The notes below the pieces were generated by a model, which was given only the letters and a program-made list of their open reading frames with translations, was not told the DNA's origin and made no database searches. From Gyrodactylus bullatarudis (Eukaryota > Platyhelminthes > Monogenea > Gyrodactylidea > Gyrodactylidae), in contig SSNU01000675.1 in the NCBI GenBank assembly GCA_012064415.1, forward strand, positions 62,001-126,000: a stretch of 64,000 nt of DNA, given 5' to 3'. This document shows positions 46,601-56,800 of this stretch, piece after piece. Position 1 is the stretch's first letter. The number at the start of each line of letters is the position of its first letter. The translations under genes were made by a program, and so were the position numbers.

Positions 46601-49600
46601 GGTTTTCTCCGGAACACAAACACCGACTTGATATATATTTATAAAATCTGACCAATAGCATTCATTGAACCGTTCGCGACTAATAAGAGGATGAGGTTAT
46701 ACTTCCAACCAGAATTGCAAGCCCCCTTAAAATCACGGAAAAGGAATTTTTCGGTTTCTTCCAAGTAACAAAAAAGAAGTGGGAAACAGAGGAAAAGAGC
46801 ACCTGGAACTCGGACAATAGATGAATTCCTCACAGTCCCGACATAAGACATTCGTCTCCTCTTATTGGTCGCGAACTGCTGAATGAATGCTATTGGCCAG
46901 GTTTTATTATGTTCTCTAAATTTTCATGTGAAGAAAAAAAGCTTTATTCACCGAAAAACTTTGTTCGTTCTTAATCCTACCATGACTAATCAGCCAAGAA
47001 TAATTTTTATATTTTTGAATTTCATTCAATCAATTCAATAATTTAGATACCACTACCGTTAGTCATCAACTCGATCAAGTTCACGAAGGTGGCGTTTTCT
47101 CCCTCTGCTTTACAAAGGACGGCAATCTTATCTCTGGAGGTGGGAGAGATCGTAAACTTGTCGTCTGGGATAGAAGTTATAAGCCAACAGATAAGATCAT
47201 GGAAATACCTGAGTGGTTCGGTCCTGTAAGGACAATTATTGAGGGACCTGGTGGCATGTTATTCATTGGAACTACTAAGAATTCAATCGTTCATGTGAGA
47301 TATATACTTTAATAACTCTCTCGTACTGGGTTATCAAAAGAAACTCAAACTTTCTTTTGGATAAAAAGTAACTCATTAATTTTAATCTATAAACTGTTCT
47401 GTTCTTCTTCTCAAAATTCTTAGACTCCTTTGATTGATCTTCAAAACGTTATCCTAAAATGAATTTCCTTCGATTCTTCTCGCATGACAAGTAATTCCTA
47501 GTGGACTTTTCTATTTAAGCTACAAATGAAAATTTTCAATTGATTAATTATTCACAAATTGACTTTGATTTCGATGAGTAGTACACGTTTCAAAGAATAA
47601 GGTAGAAATCTGATTCACATGACACTCCCTTGTTCTTATTTTCTTCACACTTGGATTAAACTACACGAAGAAGGGGACGGGCTAATTAAAGATTTTTAAT
47701 GTTTTTCTTTACGCAGGGAAATATCGACTCCAACTTTACATCGATCGTGAGTGGACATCAGGATGAGTTCTGGGGTTTGGCTATGCATCCAAAGACTCAT
47801 CAATTCATTACCGCTGGTACAGACTGTCAAGTGTCACTTTGGGATGCTTTGGCTAAGAAATCAATTTGGACAACTAAAGTTAACTTGCCGATAACCTGTG
47901 TCTCATTCTTTTCAAAACTAGAAAACGTAAGTGTGGAATTCTTTGAATTTAACTGCAAATTCATTACTTATTGATCGCATACTTAATAAACTTTACCTAT
48001 CATATTTCAAGTGACGCCATTCTCCAATGAATTGCTCAATTTATTTGTAATCATATGCAATGCTCCAAGTTTTTATAACGTAACATAATTTCATCCAATC
48101 AAACTGATCATCATAATTTTTCAGTTCTCCCCGTTAAAGTATCTTGCCTATCAGACTACAGTAAATGAATAGGTTTACGATTAAAACTAAATAATTTAAA
48201 TTATTGATGAGTGGGGCGGTGAGGAAATAGCAATCATTCTACAAAAATTACCATTTTTATTCTGAAAAATAGCAAATTTTTAGCAAAATTGAATTTCGAA
48301 AAAATCTTTTTATTGGCATGTACTAATAGTACTATGGGATATTTCATTAAATTACTGTATTTTTGTCTTATTGAAACTTGGATTCTGAACACAAGGTAGC
48401 CATTCATGCGATAAAATCTAAGACCAATAAAATACCAATATGAAAATCAATAATTTACTCTGATTGGTTTGAAAATAATTATCCAATAATATTCGAGTTA
48501 AATCGAAAATTTTCTTCGTTTCTATAGACTGTAGCAGGGTTCAACGAGTTCTAAGAGATTTGATTTCGTTTGAAGAAGATGATTTTGTCATGGACAAGAA
48601 AAGCTTTTATTTGTATTTTTTTATTGTTTAATAAGTTACTCAAGATGATAAAAATAGGAAATTATTGGCAAAAAATACCTTTTGTTGAAAAATAACATAG
48701 AATAGAAAAATTATTTACAATAGTATGCTTTATATCATTTTAATCAGATTTCATCACTCATGAACATATTAAAAATAGCAGAAATAGCATTTTGACCCCC
48801 CTATGATCGAGCACATCATAACTGAAACCAATTCATTTTCCAAGTTGAATTTCATTTTGTGACTTAGGATCAGGATGGAGATGAAGGCCATATCATAGCG
48901 CTTGGTACTAGCCATGGAAAATGGATTGTTATGGATTTACTCAAACATGAGGTCATTTCGATTCATGGAGACTCCGGAATTGAAGAAATTCAGTGTATTG
49001 AATACTCTCCAGGTAGGTAATTTACTGGTTACTTAACCGAAGAATTTTCATTTCAATCAGACAGGTTTTAAACTCAACTATCTGTGTTAATCCAAGAAAA
49101 AAAAAGTTTATCAATTAATTATTTAATTTTGTTGGTTTTTATAGGCATAAAAATAAAAAAATTTCGCTCATTTCGCGAATTCGGGTTGAAAATTCACTGA
49201 AAAATCATGGTTGGTTCTCACAAAAACTGGACAGCAAATCAATTTTAAGAATACTAACTTATTAGTAATAAGTTATTACGAATTGGAATCTGAAGAGTTT
49301 CATTACTTCTAAATACTTTTAATGCAGTAAATCATATTCCATGAAAAGAAAATCTAATTCTGCTATCTATTTTTTCCTTCTCATAACGTTAATTGCTACC
49401 TTTTATCAGTAAACTTTGATCAAAAGAATTTATCCTCAAGCACAGTGTAGAATATATACTCTCCTCTTGAAATCGATATAAACAATTAAGATAATCACAC
49501 ATTCTTTTCTGGGAGAAGCATTTCACAATGGAGAGACTAAAAGTAAACTTTCAAATTCTTGTTTTTTAATTGGTCATTTTACCTGACTAATTCTCTCCAA

Positions 49601-52600
49601 AATAATATTTAGATAGTATCTTTAAAACTATTTGTTTTAATTTTGTTCCAATTTGCTAATTTGAGTTAAAATTTCAACGCGCCAAAAATGTTTCAATGAA
49701 TTTTACTACGGATTTTGTGTTTTTTTTCTCCTGATGGTCTGGAACATAAATATTTTCTGGATCCCATTATGAAATAGGCCATTATGTTGTTAAAAAAATA
49801 TCAAATTTGAACATACCCTATTGGATCGTTTCATCAAAATTTTCCTGACTTTTCGAAGATTTTTGTAAAAATAGTAAATTCTCATCTTTTTACTTTAGCT
49901 GCAGTGTTTGTTGTAATATTCTCAGAATTACTTGATTTATAACTCTGACATTATAATTCATCACTTGAAGGAAAATTTTAAAAAAAATTAAATTACCTCG
50001 ATAAAGATAGTTTGGAATCACACAATATTTGGATTACACGCCATAAGAAGAATGTGACAATTATTTTATTTTTAAAAACGGCATTCTCTTCTCTATTTGT
50101 TTTTGATTGGATATTGTTTCGGATAAAAAATAATTCAGACTCTCTCTAATCTCAAGTTATCAATTTTTGAGTACACCGATCCTCCATAATTCAAACTGAA
50201 AACAATCAGATTGGTGAGAAAATTTCTAATCAAAATTTATGTTTCCTTTCAGGTAGGAGTGATCAAGGTATCTTAAGGAATCTTATACTCAGATAATTTT
50301 TAGCATTGTTTTTTCCTTCGTTATGTTGATGCCCATTTATCTTTCACAATCTCCCATGGACATCATAGAACGTTAAATTTCACGGTTACGTGTCTTTTTA
50401 TTACAAGATTACCATTTCTGATGCGAAAACTTATTATGAATTTAAGAACTTTTGATTTTTTTATAAACCTCTTTTTTCATCAAGAATTTGAAATTGATGA
50501 AAATTATTCTTAAATTTAGTTATAGTCATTTTACGGAATTAGTGGACAGTAATATTACAGGAATCATTGACAAAATTAGTGGACAAGTTTCCAAAATAAG
50601 AATAATAAGAGGTGTAACTACCGAATGACTTTATCAAAATTAGTGTACATTTTCTAGAATTTAGGGAAATTTACTCAAACGATATTAAGAGAATGAGATA
50701 ATTGCAGGCTAGGATCTACTCGAATATAGAGGAGAGTTTATCGAAATAGAGAGACATTATTTCGTAGACAGTTTTGTAAGACCCGCTGTTTTTGAAATTT
50801 TCGGAATTAATATTTCTATTGGAAAAGTTCTTACGAAAATAAAGTACAAGATTTGACAACTTCTTATTACTATAACAATCTATTGTACTCCTATTGTAAA
50901 CATCTCTCTTCTTCTGGGATACTAACCCAAAAAAATTATTGGAAATTTTGCTGAAAATTTAAATTGCTTGAAGAGTTTACTAGAGTTTTGTTAATGGATG
51001 TTTCAACGATAGTTCCAGTAAAATGGCTACTTCCAAATATTTTCATCATCCAAAATATCTTTGAGTCTCTAAAACTAGAAAAACCTTTAGCCCAGCATCC
51101 ACAAAATTCTTGATTTTATATCTATTTATACTTTAGATTCATTTATTTGTCTAGCTAAATTATCTAATTTTCGAAAATAAATTGCATTTTTCCTCTATAT
51201 CATAGAAAGAATTCGCGTTTGTACTACTTGTTAAAAAAACTATAGTATTAAGAAACAAATTAAAATATAAAGGTTTATCGAGAACCATTCCGAGCCAATG
51301 AGAAATTTTAAAAGTACTATTGTTACTAAAGAAAAAAGTGAGATCGTTCAAAATAAATAAAAACTTTTCGGTTTCTTCAATAAATACATTGGTAAAAATA
51401 GATGCCTCTTCCAGACGTTTCGGTACTGAGATAGTCAAGTATCCTCTTCAGTGGATGAGACGCTTGAAATCTGAACTCTCTTCAATTTTATCTTAAAACC
51501 TTAGTATTCTTATTAGATAAGATAGATCGGAAAAATCATTCAAACTTATATAAATCTTCTTTAACCAAATTTTCCCTATTTCGATTTCACCAATATTGCC
51601 ATCATTTGTACCTATTTCTAGAGCCTCATTAATTATAATTATTCTTTGACCCTTTATTGACTATCTCAGTACCGAAACGTCTGGAAGAGGCTTTTAAATC
51701 CACTTGATTGAAGATGTCAGATTTCATCGTGGATCTCGATTTGTTTCAATTATAATTAGTATTTTGTTAGCTCTAATTTATCCCTAATTCATTTTCATAG
51801 ATGGAAAATATCTTGCTGTCGGCTCGAGAGATAATAGCATTTACATTTACGATGTCCTCGAGAATGGTTTACATTATTCTAAAAAGGGCAGATGCTCACG
51901 ACATAGTTCATTCATTCTTCACTTGGATTGGTCAGCTGACTCACAATATCTTCGTTCAATGTCAGGTGATTACGAGGTGATTTATTGGTCACCAGCAGAA
52001 TGTAAACAGGTGAGCAGATTGTAATTTTTTCTATCATGTTCAGACTCATTATTAACCCTTCAAGAGCCAGAGGATATTTTTTTAAGGGTCATTGCTAATA
52101 CAGATAACGAATGTTTTAGTTCAGGAGATATTTGCTAGAAAAACGACTATTTTCGGCCACAAATTTGGCAATTTTTTCTTTTAGAAATTATGTCAAGCTG
52201 ATCACATATTTGAAATCTACGCCTATGGTTACCCAAAAAGTTTCTTTCTTTTCCTCAACCTCTGCTAATGATTTTCAAAAAGAGAGTTTATTAAATTTTC
52301 TTGAGAATTTTTTCAAATTATCATAGCTGGTCAATAGTTTATTGTTAGAAAATGATTCATAGCTCATTCAAAAGTTTTTTTTGTTAATTTTTTCTTTCAG
52401 AAAAGGGGTAAACATCTCGATACAAGGATAGCCAATAGTATTTTTGGCTTTGGAATATTCTTTTGGCTCTTAGACAAAAGATTATTTTTTTCAACCATTT
52501 TTGAAAAAAAATCTTGTTAATCTGATAAATTTCCATAGTTGACCTATTTTTTAAGACAAACAATAAACATCATTTGCATGTACCTACCCGGTGTCTATCG

Positions 52601-53251
52601 ATTTTTTCTCGATAAAAAAATTCTACTCAACTAATTTTTAGACTTGAAGAAAGAAGAAAGATTTTTGAATCACGTGGAGCTTTAAGCTAATATTTTGGTT
52701 CTTATGATTTTTATTCTCTTATTTTCTATCTACAGATAAAAGTAAGAATTGTTTGGTTTCAGTTCGTTGAACTACACCCATGTTTCACCCATGTTGACGC
52801 TCACTCTTTTATTGTTAATCATCATTATCATTAACCAAGTCTACTTTTGCTAGGAAACTGCTGTCTCATCCTTACGAGATGTAGAATGGAATTCTCATAA
52901 CATTAGTCTGGGCTGGGATACCACTGGAATCTGGGCTGAAGGAGCAGACGGTACTGATATAAACTGCTGTGATATTTCCAAGTCGAAACATTTACTTACA
53001 ACTGGTGATGACAGTGGCTATGTAAAACTTCTCAAATATCCATCAACTCAACTATATGTAGGTTAACAAAGATTTAAAAATGAGAAAATATTCTAATCAT
53101 CTATGATTCTAAATTTTAGGCTAAAAGCAACAACTACCGGGGTCATTCAAGTCATGTAACAAATGTTAAGTTTATGTTTGACGATTCACGCCTTGTTAGC
53201 ATTGGAGGAAAGGACACAGCCATAATCCAATGGGAAATTTGTGCAGAATAA
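37672..53251 (+). CDS. EML: EML-family microtubule-associated protein (EMAP-like), 18 exons
   Basis: A microtubule-binding protein of the long EML1-4 class: trimerising coiled coil, basic linker, HELP motif and tandem atypical beta-propellers. Exons: 37672-37690, 37771-37917, 37977-38139, 38533-38979, 39095-39126, 39183-39312, 39657-39806, 40080-40152, 41981-42082, 42151-42246, 45656-45790, 45850-45949, 47047-47294, 47717-47926, 48868-49012, 51801-52009, 52854-53057, 53120-53251; total 2742 nt, 913 aa, phases closing. The coiled coil is residues about 12-55 (HELEKLLHDQNEEIVCLK); a Ser/Asn/Arg-rich linker runs to about 265 (exon 4 alone 149 codons). HELP is about 276-325 (MYIRGRPV to WVYGYRGRDC). 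WD repeats follow to the end, with family landmarks GHNDDIK, LAVHPDKI, ISGGGRDRKLVVWD, FGPVRTI, SGDYEVIYW, GADGTDINCC and SIGGKDTAIIQW. Introns run from 56 nt to about 3.4 kb, the long ones carrying Penelope-type and MITE insertions. The EML paralogue cannot be assigned. Confidence 0.93.
41190..41500 (-). mobile_element. Penelope-like element fragment, GIY-YIG endonuclease (family 4)
   Basis: The minus-strand frame, open for about 95 codons to a TGA near 41209, reads CGIYKLKCSCDKSYIGQTGR then RIKEHKNS and HVLNNNGHKINFEE, a canonical Penelope-type GIY-YIG N-terminal half. The C-terminal catalytic part and RT are absent. It lies antisense in the EML intron between the exons ending at 40152 and starting at 41981. 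Confidence 0.82.
42455..43010. repeat. TTAA-type element relative
   Basis: It begins 'ttaaccctttatgtcacaca' and contains blocks ('caatcgcctgaactc', 'ttcaaagatagc', 'gatcacaaaaatgacc', 'gatttgtaatcagc') shared in order with 58278-58707 and with 44240-44700. The right TTAA end is not clear, so it is a diverged or truncated relative of the complete copy at 58278. Confidence 0.55.
43080..44090 (-). mobile_element. Penelope-like element 3' part, intact GIY-YIG frame (family 1)
   Basis: The minus-strand frame 44024-43386 (stop TAA-side at 43386; it stays open a little above 44024) encodes the end of a Penelope-type ORF: a thumb/linker (MKLNFKGDGFSNDLRRKL, VFKTQRLFNLIHKD) and the endonuclease with YKFQCDCGSSYIGRTIRKL, a second-helix Arg (STRGNDHL), His residues in TRHLRQEGHE and the Glu-containing WVKEKFFI. 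Downstream lies a 3' UTR to about 43080 ending 'tatattaacaccaaatg'. Upstream RT is missing. It is the best preserved of the family 1 copies (others at 1675, 9735 and 24285) and sits antisense in an EML intron. Confidence 0.85.
44240..44700. repeat. TTAA-type element relative
   Basis: Shares 'catctaagcctcagg', 'gtaatcgtctgaactc', 'cttcaaagatagcc' and 'ttgatttgtaatcag' with 42455-43010 and 58278-58707. Ends are not defined. Confidence 0.5.
46571..46959. mobile_element. TIR element (~390 bp) in an EML intron
   Basis: The outer ends are imperfect inverted repeats ('gtttttggcgaataaagctt' on the left; 'gctttattcaccgaaaaac' on the right). Inner arms are 46641-46695 and about 46850-46912: 'ctgaccaatagcattcattg' against 'gaatgaatgctattggccag', and 'cgcgactaataagagga' against 'tcctcttattggtcgcg'. 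The GC content is higher than the surroundings. The short frame inside has no recognisable product. Confidence 0.7.
49730..49890. repeat. Foldback-family end fragment
   Basis: 'cctattggatcgtttcatc' and 'gtaaaaatagtaaattctca' in the spacing seen at 2360-2500 and 10550-10680. The surrounding EML intron (49013-51800) is otherwise AT-rich, with a weakly recognisable relative of the TAGGCTAG MITE at about 50290-50450. Confidence 0.45.
51404..51463 (-). ncRNA. Hammerhead ribozyme motif of a Penelope-like element
   Basis: On the minus strand, in order: helix I strand GCGTCTCATCCA; core CTGAAGA (CUGANGA consensus, 51445-51451); helix II 5' strand GGATAC; a 12-nt loop; helix II 3' strand GTACC; GAAA (51418-51421); CGTC (minimal helix III plus cleavage triplet); helix I return strand TGGAAGAGGC. 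Helix I pairs over ten positions with one A-A mismatch and one G-U; helix II pairs five positions with one bulged A. Minimal-helix-III hammerheads of this form are known from Penelope-like elements, where they are thought to act as dimers. Partial copies of the same block lie at 33560, 33689, 35174 and 51659. Confidence 0.75.
51404..51692. repeat. Inverted pair of Penelope terminal blocks
   Basis: 'gcctcttccagacgtttcgg' and the following 'tactgagatagtcaa' (51404-51438) recur exactly inverted at 51658-51692. Between them lie sequences related to 35220-35500 and 33600-33700 ('ctcttcaattttat', 'tattagataagatag', 'ccaatattgcca'). Confidence 0.75.
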
Positions 53252-53879
53252 ACTGATCGGTAGAGCTGACAGATAAAATGACATTTACAAAATCATCTTC
53301 CAAGTATAAAAGAATTTATTCCAACTCTTTTAGAGAGAGAACGAGTCTCCCGGCTGAACTTTTGTTTCGAATTAATTTCCAGAATACTAATAAACTATTT
53401 AATAACTCTTTGTTTTGAATACCGAAGTTCGGAATTGTGATTGAATTTATTTGGTTATAAAATAATATTTAAATATAAGTATTTTTAATTCCCTATCATT
53501 CCAAAATATAAAAGTAATTTCATAAATTTATCGTTTATTTATTCATATGGGCATATTGTTGATTAACAATGCTGAGAGTTTAGTCTAAACGAGATAGAGA
53601 AGTAATGTTGAAAATAGGGTCATGTATTTACCTATACAAAATATTCAACAAAATAAAATTGTTGGAAAAACTGCCTTGTTATTAGAAAGAAGCCTTATCA
53701 GCTCTTTAAGAATCTGTTAATTGATGAATAATAATTATTATTAAATAATATTGAAGAAAAATTATTCAAATTCGAAAAATGTCTTGAGGAGAAACTAAAA
53801 CAAACATAAATCAAAGTAGAAATACTTTAAATTCGAGTAAACATTTGCACTTATATGAATCCTTAAAAGTAACTTAAAA
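53252..53879. other. EML 3' UTR and short intergenic/GGA promoter region
   Basis: The EML poly(A) signal AATAAA is at 53389-53394, about 140 nt after the stop. The remaining ~490 bp before the GGA start shows AT-rich sequence with no TATA box that I would call. Confidence 0.5.
53389..53394 (+). terminator. Poly(A) signal of EML
   Basis: AATAAA about 140 nt downstream of the EML stop codon. Confidence 0.55.
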
Positions 53880-56800
53880 ATGAATGACCTTGAAAAGATC
53901 ATTGGTAAGATTATTCGTTAATTTCAGACGATGCCACGAATCCTTTTAAGACCAGTTTATCGACAGAAAACTATGAAAAAGTTTTCACCACTATTAAAAT
54001 GGATCCTGAAGCGTGTCAAAAATCATTAAGAATATTAGCACATCGAATTCAATCTCCGTCAGAACGAGAGGCGATAAATTCTCTCTTACTCGTTGACTTT
54101 TGCGCTAATAAGCTCGATTCTTGCTTCCTCAATGAAATGGGAAAGTATAAATTTCTTAACGAAATTGTCAAATTACTCTCACCTAAAGTTGGTCCTAATT
54201 TATATGTTATATTTTAGTTTTTGGGCGCTCAGACTCCATCGCCTGTCAAAGAAAAGTGTGCTTATCTCTTGTACCAGTGGAAAGAAAGATTTTCTAGCTA
54301 CGATAAGTTTTTAAAAACCTATGAAATGTTAGTCAGTCAAGGAGATATTGATCCTGACCAGTTTACTAATCCCAAGGTCTATGAGCCACCACCAAAGTCA
54401 AAGTCATCATACGCAGATTTGCTTGAGAATAGTTCAAAGGGTGACGAAATAAAGAATCTTCTCAAGAGTAAAAACCCCGATGATCTTAATAAAGCAAATC
54501 GTTTGATTAAAGAACTAATTGAAAAAGATGCTGAAAGGATTGAACTAGAGAACAATAGGAAAATTCAACTGGACAATGTTGAGCATAATTCAAAATTACT
54601 GTGTGACCTTTTGCAGGATAACGTAATTGACGATGAGAAAATTGCTCTTGTCAAAGATGTCTCTATTACACTGCGCAAGGAACTGGATACTCTTAACAAC
54701 ATGGTCAATTCAATCGATGATGAGGAATTATGTACAAAGAAAACCTGCAACAGTCTTGGAAAAGGCCTGTCAATTTCTGCTGATAACTTTTCTCTCGTCA
54801 AAGAGAATAGCTTCCTTTGTAAGTTACGACATTCTCCTTTTAAATATTCAATAAAATTATGATAGCATTAAGATATAGCTTTAAAAGCTTTTTAAACCTT
54901 CTTCTGGTAAACGAAATATTGAGGGGGTGAATTTCGTTCAAAATTTATTCCTGAAATAGTCAAGATTATCTTTTCAGCTAACGCCCTAGCCATCTGTGAT
55001 AAGACAAATGAAATCTTGAAAAAGACCACAAAGTTTCTTGAAAATCCCTCATCATGCATGAGCTCTCAGAGAAAAGAGGAAGTCTCCCCAGAGTGTGGCA
55101 AGAAGCCTATTGATCTTCTCATTGAAGATGTTTCCGATGATTTATCTCAAGTTAACTTTTCCTCGTCTACAATTTCCATGTTAACACCAGTTCCTGTTTC
55201 CGTTGATGATGAAAATATGATTAGTAAGTAAATTATTTAAAAAAATCAAGTACAGTCTTTTTTTCTGGCAGAATTTTTTGGAATATTTCTCTATTATTGT
55301 AATAATAATTTCAAATGATCTAAAAAATTTAAGCTTTTTTCAAATAACCGATGTGAAATTTTTTAAGGGTGATATTCAGATTACGAGCCAAAAATACATT
55401 CAATGGTTGAATGAAATTTGTGAAATAATATTTACTTTTAACAGCATAATATATTATCACAATGCTTTTCATTCTAAAATATTAAAATACAATAGCACTT
55501 CGTTCAGAAACTATATCATCTCTAGAAATTTTAGACAAGATAGAGAATTCTGAGTCTATAATAATTTCATGATTATTTAGAACTAATTATATAATTAGGG
55601 ATTAGAAAATATCGTCAGCTACATTTTAACTGTTCCCACCCTGAATTTTCATGTATTAAATAATTGTAAATACAAAACTGATAAATTCCTATTATTTTAT
55701 CATAAGCTGCAGGTAAGTTATCCAGATTTTATTTTATTCGAGCACTCTCTTTTATATCTTACAAAATAATTTGATTTCAAATTTCAGCATAATCAGATCC
55801 AAGCACATGTAAAGAAACAAATACATTGAATTCATGATTGAATGTTTTTAGAGAAACACAAATTTTGCCTGATATAACAATCTTTAATATTCTTCAAGGA
55901 AACACTTAAAACTCTATTTAAAATACATCAGTGAAAATTTATTTAAATCCATGAAAAAAAACAAGAGATATTACAGCACCAAATCTAATTATAGTGTTTT
56001 TAGTTTAAAACTATTATTTTCTAAGCACTATTTTCTACCAAAGCGTGTGTCTAAAATGCTTTACCATTTTTAAAAATTTGGTTTTTTGACACTAAAACGG
56101 AATTTGAAAATAAATTTCGTTTATCAACTAGTAAAATGTAGGCAAAATGAACTGGATTCCAGAAAGTCTTTAGCATGTTAGAATTCTTGATAAAAAATAC
56201 GCCTTTTTGTAAATTTCTGTAGATTCCCAACATCTGTTTGCTTTCTTTTTCTCTTGTTTTTTTCGAAATCAAAAAACCATTGAATTGCAAATCGTCTAAA
56301 AATTAATGATTTGATTTTATCTGGTTAAATCTTCGATTTGAAAATCTATCATCAACATCAATTAACGGCATGTATCTTGAAGAAAAATAAACAAATTTGT
56401 TTCTTAATTTCCACGGAATTATTGATTTTTATCATTCTTGTTTGATTTCAAATATTTGTACAATTGAATAATAGCTATTGACCCCTTTTGTTCTTGTACT
56501 ACAGACACATCTGTCAATTTATTTATTTCTCCTCTTTATAGAGGAAAATGTACTCTCCAAGGATTTTCCTCTGATAGCTATCCTGAAAGAATTCAAATTT
56601 TTGATTCATTAGAAAAGGTCATTAATTCAAGGTCTATGTTGGAATAAAAATGAATTCAAAGTCGAATTAATTAAAAGTAGGAATCTGAATGAATCTAGTA
56701 AATTTAATTTTTTATTTAGAATACAGTACAATTAGGATGAAGATAAATTTGATTGATTACTTTATAAAGTTTATGAAATTGGTTAACTTTTAAAATTGTA

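Noticed and set aside
46639..46851. 70-codon minus-strand frame
   Set aside because: It lies wholly inside a terminal-inverted-repeat element and shows no known domain.
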